Shown one piece after another: positions 10,388 through 18,621 of a DNA stretch of 64,000 nt. Within the stretch, counting starts at the first letter, position 1. Each line of letters opens with the position of its first letter. The stretch is from Flavobacterium gelidilacus DSM 15343 (GTDB lineage: Bacteria > Bacteroidota > Bacteroidia > Flavobacteriales > Flavobacteriaceae), in assembly GCF_000422685.1 (NCBI RefSeq), contig NZ_AUGN01000004.1, forward strand, positions 363,224 to 427,223, read 5' to 3'. Below the pieces are notes generated by a model that saw only the letters and a list, made by a program, of their open reading frames with translations, made no database searches and was not told the DNA's origin. Position numbers and translations under genes: made by a program.

Positions 10388-11737
10388 CTAATTATTCCAA
10401 TCAATCTTTTTAGAAAAATACATCACTGCTCCAAGAATTGCGAATAAACCAATACTTCCAACTAATAAAGCATAATCTTCTAATTGAATAATTACAAATA
10501 TGAAGGCATACAATGCGGTTAATGAAATTCCGATAAAGAAAGGAAATTTTTTGTTTTTTAGAATCGAAATCGAATAAAGTGTAATCATTATAATGACACT
10601 AATCGCAGCAATTATATAAGCTATCGAGAAAGTAGAATGTTCTGTAATCGAAATCAATAAAGTGTAAAACATCACTAAAGCCAACCCAATCATAGTATAT
10701 TGAAAAATGTGAATGTTGATTTTACTAATCGATTGAATCAAAAAGAAGACTAAAAACGTTAATCCAATTACCAAAAAGCCATATTTTGAAGCTCTTTCGT
10801 TTTGTTGGTACTGATCTACAGTTTCCAATAATTTTACACCAAATAAATAGTCGTTTAAGTTGGGGATTTGTTCTTCATATTGTTGTGAAAATGGTCGGTT
10901 GATTTCTAAAACTTTCCATTCTGCATGAAATCCTGTACTGTCAATTTTCTTATTTTCTTCATTGGCTGCAAAACTTCCTATTAAACTTGGTGAATCCCAA
11001 TCTGAATCTAATTTGATATTGGTTGTTTTTCCAATCGGAATAAATTGAACGCTCTCACTTCCGTTGAACTTCATTTGAAAGTTGAAATTAATTTCACCTT
11101 CTTTCTGAATTTCATTAAAATTAAAACTATCCGATTTTAAGGTTCCAAATTTTGAAGATACTTTTAAATTACTAGATTCAATTGCGTATTTAGTATTGTT
11201 TAAACTGATATTTAAATCACTTTTAATACTTTTTAAATTAGTGGTGTTGATAATAACAGCTGCTTTTTCCCAAATAATATTTTCTGGAGCAATATTTAGT
11301 TTTTCAAAATTTGGTTTGCTAAAACTTCCATCAAAATCCATAGTTGAAGTAAAGACAACATTTTCATACAAACCTCTTTTTAAAGGCTTACTTTTCTTAA
11401 TTACAGAAGAATTATTTAGCGTTTCTGGAAAAAAATAAGCTGTTTTAATAACTTTTTTAGTCTGAATTGTAACATTGTGTTTTGTATCTTCAACATTATA
11501 AGATTCATAATAAGGAACACTCAAAATTGGCCCATAAAATTTAATGCTTGAACCCCAAAGTGTATTGACTTCTTGTGTCATTTCTTTTTTACGTTGTGAA
11601 CGTTCAGAAATTAGTCCTTTTACTAATTCTAAGGGAATTAACAAGAAGAGGCAAAGCAATCCAACCATAATCATTTTGGCTGTGTTAGATTGAAAGAACG
11701 AAGGCTTTTGTTGAGGTAACTGTGTTTGATTTTCCAT
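10388..11737 (-). CDS. creD: CreD family inner membrane protein
   Basis: The 449-residue protein has an N-terminal membrane segment (about 22-42, MIMVGLLCLFLLIPLELVKG), the conserved CreD stretch with LISERSQRKKE and WG...GPILSVPY (about 42-80), a large periplasmic beta-rich domain (about 85-310) and a cluster of membrane helices at the C-terminus (about 320-440). CreD (old CET) is a cell-envelope protein that in other bacteria is under CreBC control; no CreBC pair is present here. It is the last gene of a minus-strand run starting at 13216, and the small winged-helix gene upstream replaces the two-component system. Confident family call, function poorly known. Confidence 0.9.
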   Translation of the reverse strand: MENQTQLPQQKPSFFQSNTAKMIMVGLLCLFLLIPLELVKGLISERSQRKKEMTQEVNTLWGSSIKFYGPILSVPYYESYNVEDTKHNVTIQTKKVIKTAYFFPETLNNSSVIKKSKPLKRGLYENVVFTSTMDFDGSFSKPNFEKLNIAPENIIWEKAAVIINTTNLKSIKSDLNISLNNTKYAIESSNLKVSSKFGTLKSDSFNFNEIQKEGEINFNFQMKFNGSESVQFIPIGKTTNIKLDSDWDSPSLIGSFAANEENKKIDSTGFHAEWKVLEINRPFSQQYEEQIPNLNDYLFGVKLLETVDQYQQNERASKYGFLVIGLTFLVFFLIQSISKINIHIFQYTMIGLALVMFYTLLISITEHSTFSIAYIIAAISVIIMITLYSISILKNKKFPFFIGISLTALYAFIFVIIQLEDYALLVGSIGLFAILGAVMYFSKKIDWNN

Positions 11738-11794
11738 GGTGTTTTTTTTAATGGTTAAAAGGTTATGTGTTTAAAAGTTTATAAGGTTTTGTGG

Positions 11795-12097
11795 TTAATG
11801 TATTACGTTAAAAACTAAATACATATAAAAAAGAGTAATTGGAATATTACATAAGGCAATTCCTATTCTTATTAATGTTTCTTGATTATTTCGCTTTTCA
11901 ATGAAGTGTAGAATTATCATAGCAATTAGATAACAAAAATTAATAAATAGAGCTAAATAGATATAGAAAAGTCCAATAATTGGTAACATATCAATTTTAG
12001 TTATTGCATATAATGACAATAGGATTGTCCCAATTGTAAAGGATAAAATAGGAATATAATTTTTTTGATAAAACGGGTTTTTTAATATTTCTTCCAT
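11795..12097 (-). CDS. small membrane protein, unknown
   Basis: The 100-residue hydrophobic protein has about three membrane segments (residues 16-34, 37-65, 78-98) with short charged loops (EKRNNQET). It lies 8 bp after the DUF1361 gene and 57 bp before creD, all on the same strand, so it is most likely part of the same operon. I do not recognise a family. Confidence 0.7.
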   Translation of the reverse strand: MEEILKNPFYQKNYIPILSFTIGTILLSLYAITKIDMLPIIGLFYIYLALFINFCYLIAMIILHFIEKRNNQETLIRIGIALCNIPITLFYMYLVFNVIH

Positions 12098-12104
12098 GAT
12101 GTTA

Positions 12105-12758
12105 TTAATTAATAGTTATTGTGAAATAGTTTGAAATTCGAAAAATAAAATAGATGAAACAACCAAACAAGATTGAAAATCCTAATGATTTTGTTGTAAA
12201 AAAAATGTCTAATAAATCTGTAAGTAGATCAATAGGATTTTGTAAAATATCCCAACTGTTGTAACGAAGAACTCTTCCCAAATAAATTCCAAAACCTGAT
12301 AAAATTGAAATACTAAAAACTAAAATTGATAGTAGTAAGGAACTGAATTTGGCTGAAAGTGATTTTTCAAAATCTTGTAAGGATATGATTCCTAATAAAA
12401 AACCAAGAGTTGCATATGAACTAATCAGCAATAAATCATACCAAAAAGTGTAAGAACTGGATAAGGATAAATGCACAAAATCTGTTATGATGTAAAAAGA
12501 ATTAGGCAAGAACAACAACCAAATTAAAACGATTATTCCGTTTTTGAATTTGTTATCCAATGGATTTATAGTTTTTAAATAACTTGTTAATAGAAAAGGA
12601 ATTACAGCTAAAAATAGATTCCAAATCAGAAACATCAAGTAAATTGAAGTAGTTATTTTGACTCGAATTAATGATAAGCAAAGGCAAAAAAAGCCAAAAG
12701 CGAATAATAAATTATTGAGCCTTTTGTTCGATTGATACAATTGAAAAATAGTTTGCAT
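12105..12758 (-). CDS. DUF1361 family membrane protein
   Basis: The 217-residue protein has about six to seven membrane segments. The motif LPNSFYIITDFVHL (about 85-98) and the DLLL stretch after it match the DUF1361 family, whose function is unknown. It starts 2 bp after the Coq4-like gene stop, so translation is probably coupled. It belongs to the run that ends in creD. Confidence 0.85.
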   Translation of the reverse strand: MQTIFQLYQSNKRLNNLLFAFGFFCLCLSLIRVKITTSIYLMFLIWNLFLAVIPFLLTSYLKTINPLDNKFKNGIIVLIWLLFLPNSFYIITDFVHLSLSSSYTFWYDLLLISSYATLGFLLGIISLQDFEKSLSAKFSSLLLSILVFSISILSGFGIYLGRVLRYNSWDILQNPIDLLTDLLDIFFTTKSLGFSILFGCFIYFIFRISNYFTITIN

Positions 12759-12760
12759 AA

Positions 12761-13216
12761 TTATTGAATATTAAAAGTAGATTTTATAGTTTTTAATGGA
12801 ATAGGTAACATTTTTAAAAAATCTAAGTGATAGAATTGATGAGCTTTTTTGCCTTTTTTATAAGATTCAATGTAAGTTTTGATTTTAAAAGGGTAGAAAA
12901 GAAGTCCAGTTGCAATAACCATAAACACAAAAGGTGATTTTTTACCGTTTCCCAATAAATAAAACTGCATGTTAATTTCATCTGTAACTAAAACTCCAGT
13001 ATCAGTTAACACATGATAGATATCGTGTTCTTCAAGTTTTGGCTGTGGTTCAAGGTTATATTTCAGTAACAAACAACCTAAATGAAATCCTAAACTTTCT
13101 TCAGGAAGGTTAATAAATTCTGAAATACTAACTTCCCAAGGAGAAGCATTTTTGAATAAAAATTCATAAGGAACTTTTACGATTTTGTACAATTTTTCGA
13201 TGATGATTTCTTTCAT
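12761..13216 (-). CDS. Coq4-like protein
   Basis: The 151-residue protein carries HDIYH followed by exactly 11 residues and E (residues 64-80), the zinc-type motif of the Coq4 family. The preceding helix ESLGFHLGCLLLKY also fits. Coq4 organises ubiquinone synthesis in mitochondria, but Bacteroidota make menaquinone, and menD lies in this window, so the role here must differ. It is the first gene of the operon with DUF1361, a small membrane protein and creD. A 19-bp palindrome 18 bp upstream is the likely operator. Some homologous proteins are annotated only as hypothetical. Confidence 0.7.
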   Translation of the reverse strand: MKEIIIEKLYKIVKVPYEFLFKNASPWEVSISEFINLPEESLGFHLGCLLLKYNLEPQPKLEEHDIYHVLTDTGVLVTDEINMQFYLLGNGKKSPFVFMVIATGLLFYPFKIKTYIESYKKGKKAHQFYHLDFLKMLPIPLKTIKSTFNIQ

Positions 13217-13233
13217 AATTTAGTAATTAAAAG

Positions 13234-13252
13234 TACTTTGAATTTCAAAGTA
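13234..13252. promoter_or_regulatory. putative operator TACTTTG-N5-CAAAGTA
   Basis: A perfect 7-bp inverted repeat around AATTT lies 18 bp before the Coq4-like gene start. An almost identical copy (centre AATTG) lies at 14305-14323 before the other transcription unit of this region. The winged-helix protein encoded between the two copies is the obvious candidate to bind them. Confidence 0.7.
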
Positions 13253-13271
13253 AATAGATAAAAAAAAGGTT

Positions 13272-13568
13272 TTATGATTTTGAGATTAATTTTTCAAGGG
13301 CTTCAATATGATTTTTAAAGGCAATTCGTCCTTCTCTTGTAGCAATATAACTTGTGTTTGGTTTCTTACCAATAAATTGTTTTTCTACCGTTATATATTC
13401 TTCATTTTCCAAAGCTTTTGCGTGACTGGCCAAATTTCCGTCAGTAACACCTAACAGTTCTTTTAAAGTTGAGAAATCAGCACTTTCATTGACCATCAAT
13501 ACAGACATAATCCCAAGACGAATCCTGTGATCAAATGCTTTGTTTATGTTTTGTATGATGTTTTTCAT
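13272..13568 (-). CDS. small winged-helix transcriptional regulator
   Basis: The 98-residue protein is a single winged-helix domain. It has the helix RLGIMSVLM, the recognition region FSTLKELLGVTDGNLASHAKALE (about 32-54) and the wing GKKPNTSYIATREGRIAFKNHI. It resembles the HTH_34/ArsR-MarR-like group and has no ligand-binding domain. It follows the membrane protein gene starting at 14297 and precedes the Coq4-to-creD run. The paired palindromes at 13234 and 14305 are its likely sites, which would make it autoregulatory. Its start codon is abutted by the palindromic leader element at 13575-13596. Confidence 0.88.
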   Translation of the reverse strand: MKNIIQNINKAFDHRIRLGIMSVLMVNESADFSTLKELLGVTDGNLASHAKALENEEYITVEKQFIGKKPNTSYIATREGRIAFKNHIEALEKLISKS

Positions 13569-13574
13569 AATTAA

Positions 13575-13596
13575 TGCTGAACTCGTTTCAGTATCT
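13575..13596 (-). repeat. palindromic leader element upstream of the regulator gene
   Basis: Read on the minus strand it is AGATACTGAAACGAGTTCAG followed by CA, ending 6 nt before the ATG. CTGAA and TTCAG form the arms. The same element precedes genes at 25613, 34019, 43680 and 59467. Confidence 0.65.
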
Positions 13597-13661
13597 GTTA
13601 AAGGTTAAGACGTTGTGAGTTTAAAAGGTTACAATTTTAAATTTTAAACAATCTTCAATCC

Positions 13662-14297
13662 TTATTTTCTATCATATTTTCTAAACATGACATATCCATA
13701 TCCAATATGACAAAAGCCAAATCCAATTGCCCAGAAAAATAAGCCGTAGCCAATGAAGAAAGTCGAAATTAATCCTATCAAAATCATGGTTAAACCTAAA
13801 TATTTCACATCACCTAATGTATATTTACTTGCATTTACACAAGCTAAACCGTAAAAAATTAGCGTGACAGGAGCAATCAAGCCATAATATCCTTGATAGA
13901 GTAGTGCTAAAGAAAATAATCCACCGCTAATTAACGGAATTGCAAATTGAACCACCAATCGTTTTGAAGAAACATCCCAAAGACTTTCTCCTAATTTTTT
14001 AGCTTTTGTTCTACTTAATAGTATTCCCGTAATGATGGAAAGAATTACAACTGCTGCTGCAATTACAAAAAGTTGCTTGATAGCACTTTCAATTGTTATA
14101 GGATTAGATTGACCTCTAACAATTATGTATCTTGAATCATATGTGTACTTAATAATATTATTAGCCAAAAAAGCTCCAATTAAAGCATAAAAACCAGCTA
14201 AAATTCCGGATAAACCACTCAATGATAAAAAACGAGAAGATTTGTTCATCATGTTTTTTATTTCGGCAATGTCTTGAAGATATTTTTCGTTTTCCAT
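13662..14297 (-). CDS. multi-pass membrane protein, unknown
   Basis: From the ATG at 14297 (MENEKYLQDIAEIKNMM) the product is 211 residues; an upstream ATG at 14339 would read through the palindromic operator and is rejected. A short amphipathic N-terminus is followed by about six membrane segments with polar loops (SRTKAKKLGESLWDVSSKRL). I do not recognise a family with certainty. It sits directly upstream of the winged-helix regulator gene (94 bp gap) and behind an operator copy, so it is likely co-regulated with the creD operon and may be the sensor or target of that system (inference). Confidence 0.75.
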   Translation of the reverse strand: MENEKYLQDIAEIKNMMNKSSRFLSLSGLSGILAGFYALIGAFLANNIIKYTYDSRYIIVRGQSNPITIESAIKQLFVIAAAVVILSIITGILLSRTKAKKLGESLWDVSSKRLVVQFAIPLISGGLFSLALLYQGYYGLIAPVTLIFYGLACVNASKYTLGDVKYLGLTMILIGLISTFFIGYGLFFWAIGFGFCHIGYGYVMFRKYDRK

Positions 14298-14304
14298 TAT
14301 AAAG

Positions 14305-14323
14305 TACTTTGAATTGCAAAGTA
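14305..14323. promoter_or_regulatory. putative operator TACTTTG-N5-CAAAGTA, second copy
   Basis: A perfect 7-bp inverted repeat around AATTG lies 7 bp before the ATG at 14297. It differs from the copy at 13234-13252 by one base in the spacer, and flanking bases (AAG before, AAT after) are also shared. Confidence 0.7.
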
Positions 14324-14360
14324 AATAAATATTTTTCAATGATGAACTATTTTTTTTGAC

Positions 14361-14368
14361 TATTTTTG
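14361..14368 (+). promoter_or_regulatory. -7 promoter box (TATTTTTG)
   Basis: It matches the Bacteroidota TAnnTTTG -7 consensus, 13 bp before the ATG at 14382. No clear -33 TTG at the usual distance was found. Confidence 0.4.
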
Positions 14369-14381
14369 AAAAAAAAGAAAA

Positions 14382-14627
14382 ATGAAAATTTTAGGATACA
14401 TATTAAAAGGAATGAGTTTATACATTTTTGTAGCTATTGCTAGAACAATTTATAGTATGATTTCAGGAAAAATTCCAGTAGACGTAGTAAGTAGAAGTGA
14501 AGAAACTGGTTATGTTTTAGGACAGATTGTAATAATTGTAATTGCTAGTTTTTTAGCTTTTTTGTTATTTAAATATAGCAATAAACTTATTCGTAAAAAA
14601 ACTAATCAAGTAGAAGTAAAGCAATAA
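14382..14627 (+). CDS. small two-segment membrane protein, unknown
   Basis: The 81-residue protein has two membrane segments (about 3-26 and 45-64) and a basic C-terminal tail (RKKTNQVEVKQ). It lies 3 bp before the DUF1801 gene and is probably co-transcribed with it. I see no family signature. Confidence 0.6.
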   Translation: MKILGYILKGMSLYIFVAIARTIYSMISGKIPVDVVSRSEETGYVLGQIVIIVIASFLAFLLFKYSNKLIRKKTNQVEVKQ

Positions 14628-14630
14628 AAA

Positions 14631-14981
14631 ATGAAACCAGCTGAAGAATACATCTTAAAACAACCTGAACATTATCAAGCTATAATCTTGCATTTATTTG
14701 CTGTTGTTGAACAGGTTATTCCTGAAGTTGAATTGCTTTTTAAATGGCATATGCCATTTTATTATTATAAGAAGAAACCATTTTGTTATCTAAATGTACT
14801 AAAAAAAGAAAATGCCATTGATTTGTGTTTTATGAAAGGGCATCTTTTAAAAAGACATAAAGATAAAATGATTGATAAAGACAGGAAATTGGTTACTTCA
14901 TTGCGATATGTTAACCTAAAAAGCATTGATAATAAAGTTTTAAATGAGGTTTTATTGGAAGTCAAGGCCTTATATCTTTAA
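14631..14981 (+). CDS. DUF1801 (YdhG/YjhX-like) domain protein
   Basis: The 116-residue protein has the DUF1801 pattern. An opening helix YILKQPEHYQAIILHL is followed by FKWHMPFYYYKKKPFCYLNV, an aromatic-rich strand pair, and by ALYL at the end. The family is small, cytosolic and of unknown biochemical function. It is the second gene of a two-gene unit, followed 57 bp later by the VWA gene. Confidence 0.8.
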   Translation: MKPAEEYILKQPEHYQAIILHLFAVVEQVIPEVELLFKWHMPFYYYKKKPFCYLNVLKKENAIDLCFMKGHLLKRHKDKMIDKDRKLVTSLRYVNLKSIDNKVLNEVLLEVKALYL

Positions 14982-15038
14982 CTAAACATTAATACTCGTT
15001 ATAATTTACTTTAATCATTTATTCTTAATTTTATACCT

Positions 15039-16157
15039 ATGAATAAAGTGAACAAATCAGGATTCTATTTTAAAAATTATGAAGCACCTTACGAATCACC
15101 ATTCGATAAGTTATTTACTATTTTTAAAGAATTAATAATCCATACTTCTGGAGATTTTGATGAAGCTATTGATTGGTTACGTAATTTGGATATGGAATAC
15201 AAATTAACAACTCCAGATTATACAATTGATGATTTTATAGAAGATTTAAAGAAAAAAGGATACATCAGAGAAGAACTAAAACCTGACGGAACGGGTGGAA
15301 TGGGAATTACTTCTAAAACCGAAAGAGCTATTCGTCAATCGGCTTTAGATCAAATTTTCGGCAATCTTAAAAAATCAGCATCAGGAAATCACAAATCAAA
15401 ACAATCTGGAAAAGGAGATGAACAAACAGGTGATTTTCGGGAATATAATTTTGGAGATTCAGTCGAACAAATTTCATTAACCGAAAGTCTTAAAAACGCA
15501 CAAGTCAATAATGGGGTAGGAGAGTTTATGCTAACGGAACGCGATTTGATTGTAGAGGAAAGTCACCATAAATCGCAAATGAGCACGGTTTTAATGATTG
15601 ATATTTCACACAGCATGATTCTTTATGGCGAAGACCGAATTACGCCAGCCAAAAAAGTAGCGATGGCTTTAGCCGAACTAATCACAACACGATATCCAAA
15701 AGACACTTTAGATATTTTAGTTTTTGGAAACGATGCGTGGACCATTAAAATTAAAGATTTACCTTATTTACAAGTTGGACCTTATCACACTAATACTGTA
15801 GCTGGATTGCAATTAGCTATGGATATTTTACGACGAAAACGAAACACCAACAAGCAAATTTTCATGATAACCGATGGAAAACCAAGTTGTGTTCGGGAGA
15901 AAAATGGTGAATATTACATGAACAGTAACGGTTTAGATCAATATATTGTTGATAAGTGCTACAATCAAGCTGCTCAAGCTAGAAAATTACATATTCCAAT
16001 TACTACGTTTATGATTGCCAAAGATCCTTATTTACAACAATTTGTGAATCATTTTACAGAAGCCAATCAAGGAAAAGCATTTTATACCGGTTTGAAAGGT
16101 TTAGGAGAAATGATTTTTCAGGATTATGAAACCAATAGGAAGAAGAAGATTCGATAG
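15039..16157 (+). CDS. VWA domain protein (partner of MoxR-type ATPase)
   Basis: The 372-residue protein has an alpha-helical N-terminus (about 1-110), a Gly/Ser/Lys-rich linker (110-130) and a von Willebrand A domain (about 180-350). The MIDAS metal site is visible as DISHS (188-192), a Thr in HTNTVAGL and D in MITDGKPS. There is no signal peptide or membrane segment, so it should be cytosolic. The next gene, 94 bp downstream, is an AAA+ ATPase of the MoxR/ChlI type. Such pairs act as metal-dependent chaperones or cofactor inserters; the client of this pair is unknown. Confidence 0.88.
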   Translation: MNKVNKSGFYFKNYEAPYESPFDKLFTIFKELIIHTSGDFDEAIDWLRNLDMEYKLTTPDYTIDDFIEDLKKKGYIREELKPDGTGGMGITSKTERAIRQSALDQIFGNLKKSASGNHKSKQSGKGDEQTGDFREYNFGDSVEQISLTESLKNAQVNNGVGEFMLTERDLIVEESHHKSQMSTVLMIDISHSMILYGEDRITPAKKVAMALAELITTRYPKDTLDILVFGNDAWTIKIKDLPYLQVGPYHTNTVAGLQLAMDILRRKRNTNKQIFMITDGKPSCVREKNGEYYMNSNGLDQYIVDKCYNQAAQARKLHIPITTFMIAKDPYLQQFVNHFTEANQGKAFYTGLKGLGEMIFQDYETNRKKKIR

Positions 16158-16251
16158 TTTTCACAATTTAAAAATTACATAGATTTTTAAAATTTCTTAA
16201 ATCTGTGTTCCAAAAAATAAAAAAAAATAAGCACACATTATAAAATTATAT

Positions 16252-17709
16252 ATGAAAAACATAAAAACATTAGGAGAATTAAAAAAATCAGGATACAAAT
16301 CCCAAAACATAAAAGACGAATTAAGAACTAATTTGCGCAACAAAATAAAGGTAGGTGATGTTACTTTTGAAGGTGTTCACGGTTTTGAAAATACCGTTAT
16401 TCCTCAGTTGGAAAGAGCTATTCTGTCGCGACATAATATTAATTTATTAGGACTTCGTGGTCAAGCTAAAACTCGTTTGGCTAGAAAGATGATTGAACTT
16501 TTAGATGAATATATTCCGGTTGTTGAAGGTTCAGAAATTAATGATGATCCATTAAATCCAATTTCAAGATTTGCTAAAGATTTAATTGAAGAAAAAGGTG
16601 ATAAAACTCCAATTACTTGGTTACATAGAAGCGAACGTTTCTTTGAAAAATTAGCTACGCCAGATGTAACGGTTGCCGATTTAATCGGTGATGTTGATCC
16701 AATAAAAGCTGCGAATTTAAAACTTAATTATGCTGACGAAAGAGTGATTCATTTTGGGATGATTCCAAGAGCAAATCGTTGTATTTTTGTGATTAACGAA
16801 TTACCTGATTTACAAGCCCGTATTCAAGTAGCTTTGTTTAATATTTTGCAAGAAGGTGATATTCAAATTCGTGGTTTTAAACTGAGAATGCCTTTAGATT
16901 TGCAATTTATTTTTACAGCTAATCCAGAGGATTATACCAATAGAGGAAGCATTGTAACACCTTTGAAAGATAGAATTGGTTCGCAGATATTAACCCATTA
17001 TCCCGAAAGTATAGGAATTGCAAGAACTATTACGGAACAAGAATCTAAATTGGATGACAATCAGTCAGAAACTGTTTACGTACCAAGTTTAGCGAAAGAT
17101 TTATTAGAACAAATAAGTTTTGAAGCCAGAGACAGTGAGTTTATTGATGCTAAAAGTGGCGTTTCTGCAAGAATGAGCATTACAGCTTTTGAAAATTTAA
17201 TTTCAACAGCAGAACGAAGAGCTTTATTAGCTGGAGAAGAAAAAACTACCGTAAGATTATCAGATTTTATTGGAATTATTCCAGCCATCACAGGAAAAGT
17301 AGAATTAGTTTATGAAGGTGAACAAGAAGGAGCTGCAACAGTTGCTCAATTTTTAATTGGCGATGCGATTCATACTTTATTTCCAGGATATTTTCCAAAG
17401 ATTGAAAAATTAGAAAAGGAAAATGAGAAAAATGCTTATACGGATTTATTAGAATGGTTTTTCAACGAAAGCGGTTTTGAATTACTAGATGATGAGAGTA
17501 ATACAGAATATCAAAAAATATTAGATGAAGTAAAACCTTTAGATACTCTAGTAAAAAAATACCAACCTGAGACTTCAAAAGAAGATGCTTACTTTATGAA
17601 AGAATTTATTCTTTGGGCTTTAGTAGAATATAAGAAATTAACCAAGAACAGAGTTGATTCGGGTTACCAATACAAAGATTTGTATAGTAACTTTATCAGT
17701 AAATTATAA
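16252..17709 (+). CDS. MoxR/Mg-chelatase-type AAA+ ATPase
   Basis: The 485-residue protein has a Walker A variant GLRGQAKT (67-74), a Walker B ending in NE (CIFVINELPDL, about 178-188), sensor 1 FTANPED, and an arginine-finger region near TPLKDRIGS. The C-terminal part (about 300-485) is helical. The Walker B Asp-Glu is Asn-Glu, common in this subfamily. It pairs with the VWA gene directly upstream, and the two likely form an ATPase-VWA machine. A strong terminator follows 0-40 bp after its stop. Sometimes labelled magnesium chelatase, but no tetrapyrrole genes are nearby. Confidence 0.88.
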   Translation: MKNIKTLGELKKSGYKSQNIKDELRTNLRNKIKVGDVTFEGVHGFENTVIPQLERAILSRHNINLLGLRGQAKTRLARKMIELLDEYIPVVEGSEINDDPLNPISRFAKDLIEEKGDKTPITWLHRSERFFEKLATPDVTVADLIGDVDPIKAANLKLNYADERVIHFGMIPRANRCIFVINELPDLQARIQVALFNILQEGDIQIRGFKLRMPLDLQFIFTANPEDYTNRGSIVTPLKDRIGSQILTHYPESIGIARTITEQESKLDDNQSETVYVPSLAKDLLEQISFEARDSEFIDAKSGVSARMSITAFENLISTAERRALLAGEEKTTVRLSDFIGIIPAITGKVELVYEGEQEGAATVAQFLIGDAIHTLFPGYFPKIEKLEKENEKNAYTDLLEWFFNESGFELLDDESNTEYQKILDEVKPLDTLVKKYQPETSKEDAYFMKEFILWALVEYKKLTKNRVDSGYQYKDLYSNFISKL

Positions 17710-17748
17710 AAAAAAAGTCGCTTTAAATTAATAAAGCGACTTTTTTTT
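17709..17748. terminator. bidirectional terminator
   Basis: AAAAAAAGTCGCTTTA pairs with its complement across a short loop, with A-run before and T-run after. It serves the MoxR gene and the converging gene ending at 17762. Confidence 0.85.
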
Positions 17749-17761
17749 AGTTTTTCAATGA

Positions 17762-18607
17762 TTAAATCCTAAAAATTCCACCAAGAACAATTATTCGTTG
17801 CAGGAACCAAAATTTTTGTTCTGCAGTATCATCGCTTAAAGTAGTTGTTCTAATATCGTTCATATTTATATAACCTCCTTTTAATTCAGTTTGTACAAAA
17901 AAGTGTTTGAAAAAAGTAAAGTTTAAACCCACTTTAGCAGAAGCTCCAAATCCAGAAACATGAAAATCATCGTGTCTGTCTTTTGAAAGTACTTTTGCAT
18001 TTGTTTTAGGAAATAATAATCCAACTCCAACCGCACCAACTGTATTCACTTGAAACTTATCTGTATTAGGTAATTTAAATAATTTTGAAATATCATCTAC
18101 ACGAGCAATTTCAGTATTAACATAATTCAAACCATCTGTATGTTCAAAGGTCAGAAATTGTTCATCTAAAGTCAATTGATTTCCTATAGGATTTTCGTTA
18201 TATGTTCCAGGATTTGGATAATTTCCTGAATAATCAACTCTTTTGTTTTGATACATTACATATTTCATGTGGTCTACACCAAGAGAAATATTGTAATGAT
18301 CGTTAATGAAATAACCCATTCTAAAATTAGTTTGAGGAATAGTCATTCTTGCCGGATTGATATAATCTGTATGCCATCCTTTTGGTTTATCATGTGCTTC
18401 TACATCATACAATGTAAAATCATAATCTGCTCCTTTAAAACGGATGTCTGATTTAGAAAAAGTTTCTCTATTTCCACCCCAATAAACATAAAATTTACCT
18501 TTGTTATGTGCCGTGTATTTTTCAGGATTTTCGACTGTTTCTTGCGAAAAGGTGTACTGTGAAAACACACAAAAAGTTAGTACAACCATTAAAAATGATT
18601 GCTTCAT
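17762..18607 (-). CDS. outer-membrane beta-barrel-like exported protein
   Basis: The 281-residue protein starts with a signal peptide (MKQSFLMVVLTFCVFSQYTFSQ). Alternating beta-strands such as NHYNISLGVDHMKYVMY and SAKVGLNFTFFKHFFVQTELKGGYINM fit an outer-membrane barrel, with an aromatic C-terminal end (RIIVLGGIFRI). I see no specific family. It lies 14 bp after kdsA on the same strand, so it may be expressed with that LPS gene. Confidence 0.65.
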   Translation of the reverse strand: MKQSFLMVVLTFCVFSQYTFSQETVENPEKYTAHNKGKFYVYWGGNRETFSKSDIRFKGADYDFTLYDVEAHDKPKGWHTDYINPARMTIPQTNFRMGYFINDHYNISLGVDHMKYVMYQNKRVDYSGNYPNPGTYNENPIGNQLTLDEQFLTFEHTDGLNYVNTEIARVDDISKLFKLPNTDKFQVNTVGAVGVGLLFPKTNAKVLSKDRHDDFHVSGFGASAKVGLNFTFFKHFFVQTELKGGYINMNDIRTTTLSDDTAEQKFWFLQRIIVLGGIFRI

Positions 18608-18621
18608 TATAGTATTAAAAA

